Origin: Paulinella micropora | Taxonomy: Eukaryota > Cercozoa > Imbricatea > Euglyphida > Paulinellidae | Assembly: GCA_019918135.1 (NCBI GenBank) | Contig: WBZZ01002872.1 | Coordinates: 1-64,000 of the forward strand | Direction: 5' to 3' | Length of the DNA: 64,000 bases | In this document: positions 21,288 through 31,045 of the stretch, in pieces | Numbering within the stretch: the stretch's first letter is position 1 | Layout of the letters: every line of letters starts with the position of its first letter | Translations under genes and position numbers: made by a program | The notes under the pieces: model-generated | What the model saw: the letters and a program-made list of their open reading frames with translations, nothing else | Databases searched by the model: none | What the model was told of the DNA's origin: nothing

Positions 21288-22437
21288 CTACATTTCCTCG
21301 AGATCATCCAAAGTTATTTCTCTTGTATATTTCTTTTTTATGTACTTCGCAAAAAGAATGGCGGAGCGTGCTGCCGTAGCACCTGCAAAAAGAGAAATGC
21401 ACACACACATTAGCAAGCAAAAAAAAAGAAGTATGCAAGCGAACAAGTTACCAATGTATTGGGCCTTGACTGACATCCACCAAGAGGCAATTTTCTGGTT
21501 GAAGACCTCTGGCACGAGCGCGTAGTTGCGCGGATGGTCGGCCCCGCCCAGCGAATCCGGGATAATATGATCGATGTGGAATGGGATCTTGAGAACGCCA
21601 TTCTTGTCGAAGTAGTCGCGGAAGTAGATGCTCCCGCGGTGTGCAATCACCCAGGCACGCACCTGTGCCCTTGTCATAAAATGCTTGGTGTTGGTCAAGG
21701 GCGTAATAAAACCAAGGTACACAGGCTCGGGCTCGATCTCGTGCTCTGGATGAATCTTGCGCATCTCTGCAATTATCTTATCCAAGTAATGCTTGCCGTT
21801 TGAAGGCGTGATGCTGTCGTCATGCCAGTCGATCTCCTGTAGTCCTGACGACGATGTTGGCTGCAATTGCTTGGGCGCAGCTGCGGCACCGTTCTCGGGC
21901 AGCGCTGCTGGCTTGAGGCGCTTTGCTACAGGCCTCGGCGGCTGCTCGGTTGTATTTGGCCCACCTACTATTCCGAGCGACGATGCTAAGACTGTCGCGA
22001 GCTTTGTTGCAAGCACCGTGTTGCCCGTCGTAGTGAGTAGTGCTGAAGCGATCAACTCTGTACAAAGCTCCTTCGAGCGTGGGTGGTCAGGGTTTGTTAA
22101 GATTGATAATCTTGCGGCGGCCTCGGCGGGGCTTGGGTTATGTTGGATTGTAGTTTGCGCAAGCGATCGCTTGCCTCGTCGAACCGCAGGCTCTTGTGTA
22201 ATGTCGGAGGGTGCCGGATGCTCGGGTGTTGTGCTGTGTAGCACTACGGGTAAACTTACAATTGCGCGCGAAGCTATTTCCGTCATTCTTGCCTGCAGAT
22301 CTTTGCAACGCGGGTGGTCAAATTGACTTAAAATAGTCAAAAGCCCTTGAAAGTTTGTGCACGCAACTGCTCGCCCGTCCTTTTCCTTAACAAGGGATTC
22401 TGAACGCGGTGATATTTCATATGTTACTCCCCTTTCC
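21288..22437 (-). CDS. HNH endonuclease fused to a KilA/BRO-like N-terminal region
   Basis: Open from 21288 up to at least 22340 (TTG); coding-like sequence continues upstream (EKDGRAVACTNF then GLLTILSQFDHPRCKDLQ), which aligns with the same block in the 22886-24422 gene, so the real start is further up and unclear. A second copy of the motif (LTNPDHPRSKEL) follows. A low-complexity linker leads to the C-terminal nuclease: FHIDHIIPDSLGGADHPRNYALVPEVFNQ fits HNH (His-Ile-Asp-His, Asn, and a final Asn/Gln). A GT-AG intron of 69 nt lies near the 3' end (21383-21451). Likely DNA endonuclease, perhaps homing or recombination. Function beyond HNH is inference. Confidence 0.7.
21383..21451 (-). other. 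Probable spliceosomal intron in the HNH gene (69 nt)
   Basis: On the minus strand GTAACTTG...TTGCTAATGTG...TTCTCTTTTTGCAG: 5' GT, a CTAAT branch-like motif 30 nt from the end, a pyrimidine tract and CAG. It is a multiple of three and encodes an odd hydrophobic run (FACILLFFCLLMCVCISLF) that interrupts an otherwise soluble nuclease, which argues that it is removed. Confidence 0.6.
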
Positions 22438-22885
22438 CCTCACTCCCTCTTCCCCCCTCCCACCCCCCTCCCTCCTCCCCTTTTACTTTTCCTCTCCCTC
22501 GCCACCTGAGCCCGGGAGGGGGGGGGGGGGTTCAATAGCAAGGAGCAGAACTAAAACCAAACTAAAAAGATGGCACTGAGTCCATGCCAAGGGGCGCCCC
22601 CCCCCCATTGTCTAGGTTTGGCGGATCGATATCATGCGAAGAGGCAAGAAAGCACAACAAATGCTGGCCAAGGTTGTATTTCCTCGCCGGAATTTAGAAT
22701 CAAGTTATAGCATAAACCATCTGATTAATTTTTTTAATGTTGTTAATTGTCAGACTTTGGCAAGTTACCCCCTTTCTTCAAAATCTTCTTTCTCTCCCTT
22801 AAAAACGTCGGGGTTGTGGGTGCAGAGCTTGAAACACATGCAACTAAGGCCAACTTATTTCGGATCTGTGCAAGGCAAAAGAAAC

Positions 22886-24422
22886 CTATTCCGGCGCTCT
22901 GCGTAGGTATTTGGCTGGGATGCCACGGGCTTCGAAGAATTTTTGTGCTTCCATGTGGCCCGCGAGGGCCAGCTGGAGCTGCTCCGAACGCAGCTGGTGT
23001 TCGGGGGTGTCGGGGAGCACTAGGCCGTGGGGCTCGTCTAGCGTATACAAGTATAAGTCAAGCCCGATGATTTCGTTGCCCAGAGTAGTTTCTAGTTCCA
23101 ACTCTGTCTCGATTTCCTCACCGTGCCCCCATACGTTCTTCGCGACTAGGTAGAGGAACAAGTGCGACAGGGGCAGCATGGTGCTGTTGAGATTGCAACG
23201 AGGGAGCCGCGCGCACACAATTCTTGCCACTTCGCTGTACGTTTCCGTCCCATGCACGCGACTAAAGCGGCTTAGCACAGCTGGGTTCGCTGGGCGCAGG
23301 ATATCTGCGACTCCATTGCGCAGTGCTGCAAGTGCCTCCTTGTTAGCGTGTTCCGCTGCCTCGGGAGTGACAACTTCCTCACCATCCAGGCAGCGCTCGC
23401 GCACCCGTTTAGCGTGCGCAGTAAGTGTGCGGGCCAAGCGTTCACAGAAGACCCTGGCCTGTTCCTCCATGAGTCTTGACCAGCGCGCGTCACCCTTACA
23501 AGTCGAACCTGCAGGGTATTCCGGGGCCTGTTCCTCTTCCTCGTTATCCTCGTCACCTGCAGGCACGGCACCCAGTAACAGCTTTCGTCGCTTGCGGGCG
23601 TTTTCCTGTTCCAGGCTTGTAATCGCCAATTGTTGCTTCAGGGCCAAGTCAGCTGTTGCCAGTCCAGCCGCCTGCTCTGAAATTCGAGCCGCCTGCTCCG
23701 ATATAAGTTGGTCCTTTACGTTGATCAGATTTTGCATTTGGGTAATCAACATATCCTTGATTGTCGAGTCGCCAAAGCCAGCCAGCCCGGAGCGCAATGA
23801 GTCGCGGACTTCGGGTGCCAGCTCCTGCCGGCGTATCGGCAGTGCCTTTTCCAGCGCCTCGTCACCGACAGAAGCGCGGGTAGCCAGGTTTGCTATTTCC
23901 GCTCGCAGTGTTTTGCAGTGTTTTGCAGCGCGGGTGGTCAAAGTGGCTAAGAATAGTTATAATACCTTTGAATTGCATGCAGGCCACCGCTCGCCCGTCT
24001 CCTTCCTTAACCTCTTGCGCAGGTGCGTCGGCCCGCGCGGATCCGCGCGGAAATACGAAAAATTTTACCGGGTTTTTTTCGGAGTGCCACCCGACACCAC
24101 TTTTTTCGTAAGGGACGCTTGGACTCGCTGACGTCGGTGCCACCCGGGGACCCACCCGGGACCACACCCGGGACCACTTTTTTCTGGCGGAATCGTCAGA
24201 ACACTCGGTAAAAAGAGAAATGGCGTCCGTAATGCAAAAGTACTCGCCCGGGGCGCGTCTGATTTTAGCAAAATCTTTGGGGGCGAGTTTCATGAGAATT
24301 TCATTTTCTTGCAAAACATGGATTGGGTCAGAGCTGCCATCCGATCTGACTGGTGCCAGCGGCGACGCCGTGGAAAGGGCGGTCGGCGCAGCTTCGAAAG
24401 GTTGCAGTTGCTGGTCGTTCAT
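22886..24422 (-). pseudogene. KilA/BRO-like paralogue with coiled coil, broken
   Basis: ATG at 24422 (MNDQQLQPFEAAPTALST). Residues about 45-90 (FAKIRRAPGEYFCITDAISLFTECSDDSARKKW) resemble the DNA-binding N-terminal region of viral and phage BRO/MSV199-type proteins, where a short 'D-x-I-x-x-x-T' helix and a conserved Trp occur. Then comes the block GIITILSHFDHPRCK shared with the HNH gene. The 3' part has a coiled coil (QMQNLINVKDQLISEQAARISEQ), an acidic Glu run and an alpha-helical C-terminus with no HNH. It looks broken, about one break. A paralogue pair in which only one member kept or gained the nuclease. Confidence 0.55.
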
Positions 24423-24902
24423 GGTCTTTGATGGTCCTGTGTCTCTCTTTTTATCACAACCCGAATTCTGAGCGAGGATTGGGTTTTGGTCTAAATTACA
24501 TAACCCTCCCCCCCCCTCCTCCCCCTTCCCCTCCCCCCTTCTCTCTCCCCCCCCCCTCCCCTCCCCTCCCCTTCTCCTCCCGCCCCCTCTTCCCCCGAAG
24601 AAGGAGAAGGGGAGGGGGGGGGAAGGGAAAGCGCGACCCCCTCCCCCGACGCTTTCCTTATAAGTTTCTTTTGCAAACTGGACTTTTTCGCTTTTCCGTT
24701 TCTCGAATTAAAATTTGTCGCCAAATTGTTTGGGTGTGTTTTCCCCGGTACGGGGAAGGGGGTCTGAGTTTGACATTTATTTATTTGAATAACATTACAT
24801 CTGACTTGAAGGGGAACAAAAAAGAGCTAATTTTAATAATAAGATGAAAAAAAGACGACGCCCTTTCTCGGTGGGCCTTGGAGGCCTGCATCCTTACTAA
24901 AA

Positions 24903-25292
24903 CTAATGCTCAGCATCATCATCATCATCGTCGTGGCCGTGCACAAGCACGGAGGTCCTTAAGGTCGATTGCGAGTCCTTCTGCAAATGTTCCAAATGAG
25001 CTTGGATTTCCTCCATAATATCGTCGGTTCTGTGCAAGTGACGCATGGACTCTTCGTAAGCTGCCAATGCTTGCTGCTCAACATCTGCCAACTTCTTCTT
25101 GAGAAGGTCCAGAGCGCCAGGGTGATACCAATAATTGCCTGTTAGTCTGAGCTCTAGGCTCCCATTGTGATGATCGCTGCTCACCTTGATTTCGACCTCG
25201 GTGGCAATTCTGCGCTTCTTGCGCGCGGGCACTTGTTTCTTGGGCGCTTTGCCTCCTGTAGAGGTACGAGCTGTTTGCTTGGTTCGCGCCAT
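24903..25292 (-). CDS. Histone H3 tail mimic with coiled-coil body (129 aa)
   Basis: ATG at 25292. After Met the protein reads ARTKQTARTSTGGKAPKKQ, against ARTKQTARKSTGGKAPRKQ in cellular histone H3: 17 of 19 identical, with Lys9 replaced by Thr and Arg17 by Lys. Residues R2, K4, R8, S10, K14 and K18 are kept. A basic stretch (VPARKKRR) follows that could be a nuclear signal. The body is not a histone fold: residues about 30-60 look like beta strands (EIKVSSDHHNGSLELRLTG), 62-112 a helix/coiled coil (LLKKKLADVEQQALAAYEE, MEEIQAHLEHLQKD), and the end is acidic (HDDDDDDAEH). It is a virus-like gene with neighbours on both sides, and looks whole. The role is inferred: to engage readers, writers or erasers of H3. 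Confidence 0.85.
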   Translation of the reverse strand: MARTKQTARTSTGGKAPKKQVPARKKRRIATEVEIKVSSDHHNGSLELRLTGNYWYHPGALDLLKKKLADVEQQALAAYEESMRHLHRTDDIMEEIQAHLEHLQKDSQSTLRTSVLVHGHDDDDDDAEH

Positions 25293-25523
25293 GCTTGGTG
25301 GTCCCCTTGATTCAAGCTAGAAAGTGAGGCGTCCAGAGCTGGTGTGTTGCGCAAGTGGCACACCCAAGGGGGGGGGGGCGCCCCCGCCCTTCCACTGTGC
25401 AAAGGGGGGGGGCGCCCCCCCCCTTTTGCAACACACACACCCCTCCTGTTTTTCCGAACTGTTTCCTTGTTTTTCAAAAAAAAAAAGGATTTGTGTGCTT
25501 TCTTTCTATTATTCGAGGCAGAG

Positions 25524-27390
25524 ATGTCTGTTCAAGGCCCACCGAGAAAACTTCGTCGTTCCGAGCGTATTCGGACGCGGGAATCCAAGCAAGCCCCAGG
25601 CCGGGCAGGGGCTGTGTGGCCCGACTGCGCCGACTGGCTCAGGCGCGAGTTGTGCACACTAGCCGCGGATCCGCGGCTAGTGGAGGCACTGCGCGAATTC
25701 TTAGCACTGCCGTTCTGGTTGGAGCTGGAAACGCAGACCGGGGCAGGGCGGATCGAGCTGCTGAAGGTGTACGTCAGATTCCTTCTTCTGCGTGCCAAGG
25801 ATGCAAATTTGTCGCCCCTGCCCTGGCTGGACTCCATCTGGCACTGGCACCTACTGGAGACGGAAAACTACGCAAGCTGCTGCCACCTGCTGGTAGGCAG
25901 ACATATTGCGCACAGCACCGTGGTGCCCGGCGGGCCGCTGGCACAGGCACCACGACAACAGGCCTTGGCAGAAAATTACACACGCAAGTACAAGGAAGTG
26001 CTGCCGACGTACCCACTACCACCCGCGCAGGGCCCCGCGCTCGCAAACGACGACGCGGTGGTGCTGCGCAGTCCTTCGCAGCCGACGGGGCCCCAGCAGC
26101 AGAGTTCCCACCCGCTGCGGCTTTGCCTGAAGCTGGTGCTAGGCCCCGACGGCGCTCAGTTGAACAAGGAGCCCCTGGCGTATCTGGACGTGCCGGCCGT
26201 GTCGGCAGTGGACAAGGAGTTTACGGAGTGGGTGGACGACGTGCTGGCGCTCGCGCAGCCACGTGTGCAGGGGCGCGCCGTCGCAGTGGACCGCGAGGCC
26301 TACCAGTCCGCTTGGAGAGCCTGGAAGTCGCCTTCCACTGCCACTGCTTTTGCGCGTGTTCTGCAAGCGCTAGGCTTTGACCATAGCTTTGCGCAGGCGG
26401 AGGAGCGCTGGCTTGTGTTTAACCACGAGGCAGCGGCGCCGGTCGCGCGAACCCGTTATGTGATTGCCACGGATCACACAGGCTGGCGGAGCGGCCATCG
26501 GTATGCAACTAGCTTGTGCCGCCCGGCCTCCTGGTCACAGGGCGCGCTGGCCCTCGCAGACGCGACGCGGCTGGGTTGCAGGTTCCTGGACGATGTCTGC
26601 CCCCCGGGCTGCACTGTGCCCAATCTGGCAGCAACTGCTTGGCTCTCGTCGGACTTGGGCGGCAGCTCCTCCCCTCTTCCCCCGGAGCCCCTGCAATTCG
26701 GGCCGCTGCACCCAGAGGTACGAACGCGCCTGGCTACCGAGGTTGTTCAGATGCAGGGCATGCTGTATCATCTTCACTGCGCCTGTCGCGGCCCCGCGCA
26801 GCCCCCCCCCCCACTTTGAGGGCGGCGAGCCGCTGGCGGCGGTCTACAGGCGCACGCTGTCCGTGCCGCTTCGGCACTGGACAGAGACCCGCTTGAGCAC
26901 CGTCGTCTCGCGTCTTCTAGAGGCTTTCCGAGCCGAGGCTCCCTCCGAGGTAGCAGAGCACGTGGTCTGCGTGGGGCTGCCCCGCCCAAACTACCAGCGG
27001 ATGCCAGTAGGCTACGTGGCTGCCTCGAGCGAAGACGCCGCGCTGCTACCGCTGTGTTTCGTCTGTCTCTGTCCGCACGCAAGTGAATTGGCGGTTCGCG
27101 AACTAGAGGTCAAAATGATGAACGGATCCAACCTCCGGCTTCGAGTGCCTAACGAGACCACAGCCCTTGCTGTTCGATTATTGCTGTGCGCAAGCCCAGC
27201 CTGTGGTTGGCCTTTCGATATGCAGCGCATGAGCATCTCCCCTGCAGCTACTACCGACGAAAGCTGCGCCCACTTAACCGACGGAGCCGGAGTCAAATGG
27301 GGAAACATCCCCGACCTGTGGTCATCGGCATCGACGTGGGTGCGCCCTGGCGACAGGGTCTATCTAACAGCCAGGCTGCGCGGTTGCTAG
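25524..27390 (+). pseudogene. GRDP-like (DUF1399) protein with ubiquitin-like C-terminus, broken
   Basis: ATG at 25524 (MSVQGPPRKLRRSERIRTRE). Around residues 75-155 the pattern YVRFLLLRAKDANLSPLPWLDSIWHWHLLETENYASCCHLLVGRHIAH matches the conserved (V/L)DxxWHxHLLxTxxY...GxxxxH signature of plant and bacterial glycine-rich domain (GRDP/DUF1399) proteins. A long middle follows. The 3' part, in another frame, has a beta-grasp-like region (LEVKMMNGSNLRLRVPNETT, then FDMQRMSISP, HLTDGAGVKW) and ends YLTARLRGC, resembling ubiquitin's LRLRGG end with Cys in place of the last Gly. The gene looks broken, about one break. Function unknown; the ubiquitin-like reading is inference from pattern. Confidence 0.5.
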
Positions 27391-27736
27391 CAGGAAGGGA
27401 GAAGCAGGAGCGCGCTTCTCCGGTGTAAAAGAATTAATAAAACGAAATACTTGACAAAGTTTTAATCTTTGGCACTGAAAACTAAGAGAGGAATATGTGA
27501 TTCCTAAACGCCACGGGCTGTGGCAAGGGCGGGTCAAGTACGAATTACCGCGGAATAGTATTAAAATTACAAAACAGGTCTGGCCGTTGCTACACACACA
27601 GAGTTTTGTAGTATCTTGCCTTCTGTTTTAATTTCGTGGCAGAACTGCTTAGCACAAACTTGGCGAGCTGAAGCTCATTGGACTGAACCGCAGACGCACT
27701 TGTCGCTGCCCTCGGCGTGGTTAAGCTCTCCGCTGG

Positions 27737-27779
27737 CAAAGTACATTTTATTATTAAAAGGTAGAGATATATATTTGTC
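27737..27779. repeat. Duplicated spacer sequence, copy 1
   Basis: CAAAGTACATTTTATTATTAAAAGGT(A/T)GAGATATATAT is repeated at 29149-29192. In copy 2 it serves as the region just 5' of the NADAR gene; in copy 1 it is 3' of a convergent gene. A second paired stretch, GAATGAAATTTGTCGCC and CAATCAAGAATGCAATC, lies at about 28766-28820 and 29087-29146. Confidence 0.7.
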
Positions 27780-28691
27780 TCATTTCCTTCCGATTTCCTC
27801 CATCAATTTTTGTAAGAATTCATCAACTTTTTGAGGGCTCTTGGGCGGCCACTGCTGTTGGAGCATGAGTTCCTTGGCGTCTTCTGTTCCCATATATTCA
27901 CTCAACAGATTCATTTTGTCTTTGATTTCTAGTTCTTCCAGGCTCAGATTGCTTTTTTTGTAAGTTGGACTCCCAGCATAATCTTTTAGCCAGGCGTAGA
28001 GCTTGCCGTCGTCTTTGCTTTTCGGCCACACCTTGTAGCATGCTAGGTAGGTATGGAAAAGCGGCATGCACAACCATTTGTTTTGTGGAAGCTCGTTAAG
28101 CGCGTGCCCCCCCAGCCACGAGATATCGTTGCGCACCGTCGCAGAGCCGCGACACAAACGTACGACATGTTCGTGGAACCAGTCGCCTCCCCAGTCGCAT
28201 TGCAAAAAAGGAGAGCAGTGCGCTCGGAGTTCGAGGTGCTTGTTGACCTCCAGGCCTTCTTTGAACAGTGCCCACAGGACTTTCCGAGCTTTGGCCTTCT
28301 TTTTTTGGGGCAGTAGGGCCAAGGTGCTTCCATCTTTAAACTTGTCAGTATTATTTGCGAAGAATGAGTCAAACGCCTTTTGCTTCGCTTTTGAAAGATT
28401 AAAGGTTGCTATGCGATGAGGTCTTGGCGTGCTGAAGGCGGCGCCGGCAATGAACGCCTTTTGCTTGTGGATGCAAAGTTTGTGTCCTTGAGACTCAGAC
28501 GAGTTGACGATTTTTAACCACTTGTTTAGGGGGAGTCCGTAATCGAATACCGACCATAGTAGGTCGGGATTGGGCGCTTGGGGCGGGAGAGATGAGGGGG
28601 CGGCCTGCGGGGAGGCGTCGGGCTCTTTGTTCTGCATGCGAGTTTTAACTACTAAAGTAAGCAGACTTAATAAGGCTAGGCCCCGCGCCAT
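27780..28691 (-). CDS. Unknown protein (303 aa)
   Basis: ATG at 28691. The start MARGLALLSLLTLVVKTRMQ could be a signal peptide or anchor. Downstream is a Pro/Ala linker, then a globular region with many Trp, Lys and His (LLWSVFDYGLPLNKWLKIV, QCDWGGDWFHEHVVRLCRG, DISWLGGHALNELPQNKWL) and a charged helical C-terminus (LSLEELEIKDKMNLLSEYMG). Not recognised. The frame looks whole. It faces away from the NADAR gene, with duplicated spacer sequence on both sides. Confidence 0.6.
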   Translation of the reverse strand: MARGLALLSLLTLVVKTRMQNKEPDASPQAAPSSLPPQAPNPDLLWSVFDYGLPLNKWLKIVNSSESQGHKLCIHKQKAFIAGAAFSTPRPHRIATFNLSKAKQKAFDSFFANNTDKFKDGSTLALLPQKKKAKARKVLWALFKEGLEVNKHLELRAHCSPFLQCDWGGDWFHEHVVRLCRGSATVRNDISWLGGHALNELPQNKWLCMPLFHTYLACYKVWPKSKDDGKLYAWLKDYAGSPTYKKSNLSLEELEIKDKMNLLSEYMGTEDAKELMLQQQWPPKSPQKVDEFLQKLMEEIGRK

Positions 28692-29148
28692 GAGAGGAGA
28701 CTTTCTAGTTTCTCTCTCCCCCCCCCCCCTCTCTCTTTCTCTTTCCCCTTGCCTCTGTCCCTTTCCCGTTTCTCGAATGAAATTTGTCGCCTATCCTTCA
28801 ATCAAGAATGCAATCAGATCTGACCCCACGCTAAAAACAAAAATTTGGACGTGATACGGCTAAAAAAGGCAGTCCAAACGGAAAACTCGGTCTGTGCATT
28901 GCCCCTTTTCGACCGTATCACACGGGGGAAAAAACCGCGCACTATTTTCTTTTTGGTTGTTGTTGCGCAAATGACAAGTTTTTCATCTCCTCCCCCTTTC
29001 CCTCTCACCCGAAGAGGGAAGGGATGGGGGGCATGCCCCCCCCCCCCCCCGCGCCTTCCCCACTTTGAGAACTGGACTTTTCCTCTTTCCCGTTTCGCGA
29101 ATGAAATTTGTCGCCCAATCATTCAATCAAGAATGCAATCCGATCTGG

Positions 29149-29192
29149 CAAAGTACATTTTATTATTAAAAGGTTGAGATATATATATTTGT
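29149..29192 (+). repeat. Duplicated spacer sequence, copy 2, with TATA-like box
   Basis: Second copy of 27737-27779, here ending in GATATATATATTT (29178-29190), 20 bp before the ATG of the NADAR gene, where it probably acts as its promoter. Confidence 0.55.
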
Positions 29193-29210
29193 CGGGGGGA
29201 GGGTGTGTAC

Positions 29211-29774
29211 ATGACTAGCGGAGAGAAGCGGCCCTTGCCTGTGCGAAGAAGCCCCCGCAAACGAAGGGACAAGAAACACACAGGCTTTTATTTCTTTGCT
29301 AGCCGACACAGCTGGGCTTCGGCGTGGTACCCCGCGGCCTTTACGGAAAACACCGAGGGGAGTTTGATTAGCTACAACTGCGTAGAACAGTACCTGGGGT
29401 ACCGCAAGGCGCTGCTGTTCGGCGATGTGCAGTCCCAGCGGGCCATCCTGTGCGCGTCTCGACCGCACGTGCAGCGACAGTTGGCGGAGGAAGTTGTGGG
29501 CGTAGACGAAGCGATCTGGAACATAAGACGCAAAGACCTCGTGTACCAAGCCAACCTGCTCAAGTTTAGCCAGAATCCAGAGCTGCTGGCACGTTTGCTA
29601 GCTACGGCCCCGCGCTGCATAGCCGAGGCGAACCCGCTTGATCTGGTGTGGTCTATAGAGCTAAGTCGACACGATCCACTGGCACAACACAGGAAGGCTT
29701 GGCCAGGGGAGAACCTGCTGGGCGAGGCCCTGTGCCAAGTCCGTGACGCTTTGTCTCTGCTGCGGTGCTGCTAG
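29211..29774 (+). CDS. NADAR-domain protein (187 aa)
   Basis: ATG at 29211 (MTSGEKRPLPVRRSPRKRRD). From residue about 25 it follows the NADAR/YbiA pattern: FYFFASRHSWASAWYPAAF, NCVEQYLGYRKALLFGD, then WNIRRKDLVYQANLLKFSQNPELLARLLAT, PLDLVWSIEL and NLLGEALCQVRDAL. The conserved Glu of the 'VEQ(Y/H)' helix, the K-x-x-x-F motif and the 'D-x-x-W-(G/S)-x-G/E' motif are visible. NADAR proteins act on ADP-ribose-type N-glycosidic bonds; some reverse guanine ADP-ribosylation. With a PARP-like gene in the same block this forms a possible writer/eraser pair. It looks whole. Confidence 0.75.
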   Translation: MTSGEKRPLPVRRSPRKRRDKKHTGFYFFASRHSWASAWYPAAFTENTEGSLISYNCVEQYLGYRKALLFGDVQSQRAILCASRPHVQRQLAEEVVGVDEAIWNIRRKDLVYQANLLKFSQNPELLARLLATAPRCIAEANPLDLVWSIELSRHDPLAQHRKAWPGENLLGEALCQVRDALSLLRCC

Positions 29775-30887
29775 AGCAAGCTAAACACTCCCTCAATGGT
29801 AAGGCCGGGGGCATTGTCTGCGAGAGATTGCACTCCCGGCGCAGTGACCCCCACGCTAAAAAAAAGGTGGAGGCGCCGCAGCTGCGCGAGCTTCGACAGG
29901 TGGGTGAGACCCGCGTCCGTAATTAGGGGACACATTGACAAAAACAAGCTCCGGAGCTGCCAGAGCTTGGACACGTGCGCCACCCCCGCGTCTGTGATGG
30001 CCACGCAACGATCGAGGTCCAAGTATTGGAGTGTCTCAAGCGCAGAAAGGTACAACAGCCCTTTGTCCGTGTATCTGGCTGCAACCGCCCAGAATGAGCT
30101 TTTGCAGCAGCCGGCAGCCCGACAGCGTCAGCAGCCAGTCGTCGCTAGCCTGGCGGCAGTCTGTAAGGTTCAGGGTACGGAGCTGGCGTGCGATGGGTAG
30201 CAGTGCGATTCCAGTGTGCGTAATCCGCAAGCAATTGCTCAGGTGTAGGCGCTGCAGGCTAGCTGTCGGCAGCAGCTTTAGCCCGGAATCCGAGACTTGT
30301 TGGCAGTAACCTAGATTCAGAACCTCTAGGTTTGTCAGCGACGACAGGTGCGAAAGCCCCTCGTCCGTGATTTGGGTGCAGCCATAGAGCACAAGGCGCT
30401 GCAGCCCTGTGGCACTCGACAGGGCCCGCAGCTCTGCATTTCCAACCTGTTTGCAGAACTGCAGCATCAGGATCTTAAGGGTCGGGAGCACAGTGGGCAC
30501 TAGGGCTAGCGCCTCGTACAACCCCGCAGTCACGCCCTCCAAGCACAGGCTATCGATTTGCAACCCGCGCAGCTGCCGCATCACTTGGGCTGGGCAGCCG
30601 CCGCTTGCCACGCGCAGCTTTACATCACGAATGGCGACCCCTGCCCGGCCCCAGACCTGGCCCCAAACAGCCAGCAGCAGCTGGTGCTCAGGCTCTCTCA
30701 GGTCTAACTCCTCTCGCAAGCGGTAGCCGAGCCAAGGCCACACCTGTGTTGCAGGCCCGCACAGCAGAGCCGACCAAACCCGCGCCAGCTGCAGCAGGTC
30801 TCTGCAACACAAAAAGTCGCGAACGCCCAGCCACACGTAATTGGGCAATTGGCGTCTTGGGGTTAGGCTTGCAGCACTGTTCTCCAT
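29771..30887 (-). pseudogene. F-box-like LRR protein, broken
   Basis: ATG at 30887 (MENSAASLTPRRQLPNYVWLGV). Residues about 13-45 (LPNYVWLGVRDFLCCRDLLQLARVWSALL) fit an F-box; then LREELDLREPEHQLLLAVWGQ, paralogous to the 16310 protein; then cysteine-type leucine-rich repeats (LVLYGCTQITDEGLSHL, LNLGYCQQVSDSGLKLL, LHLSNCLRITHTGIALL). The repeats go on in a second frame (LDLDRCVAITDAGVAHV, LFLSMCPLITDAGLTHL) to the stop at 29771, overlapping the end of the convergent NADAR gene by 4 bp. It looks broken, about one break. Likely an SCF substrate adaptor by family. Confidence 0.65.
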
Positions 30888-31045
30888 GCCCCGTTTGCTA
30901 AGTGGATAGAAAATGTTGTTTGTCAGTTTAACTAGTAGAAAAAAGTGAAGCGCTTCCTCAGAAAATAAAGTTTTCCCGGTTATAACTGTTATGCTTGTTT
31001 TTTTTTTTTTTTAATTCAAGAAAAAAAAGGCAGGGAGGTTCGAAG

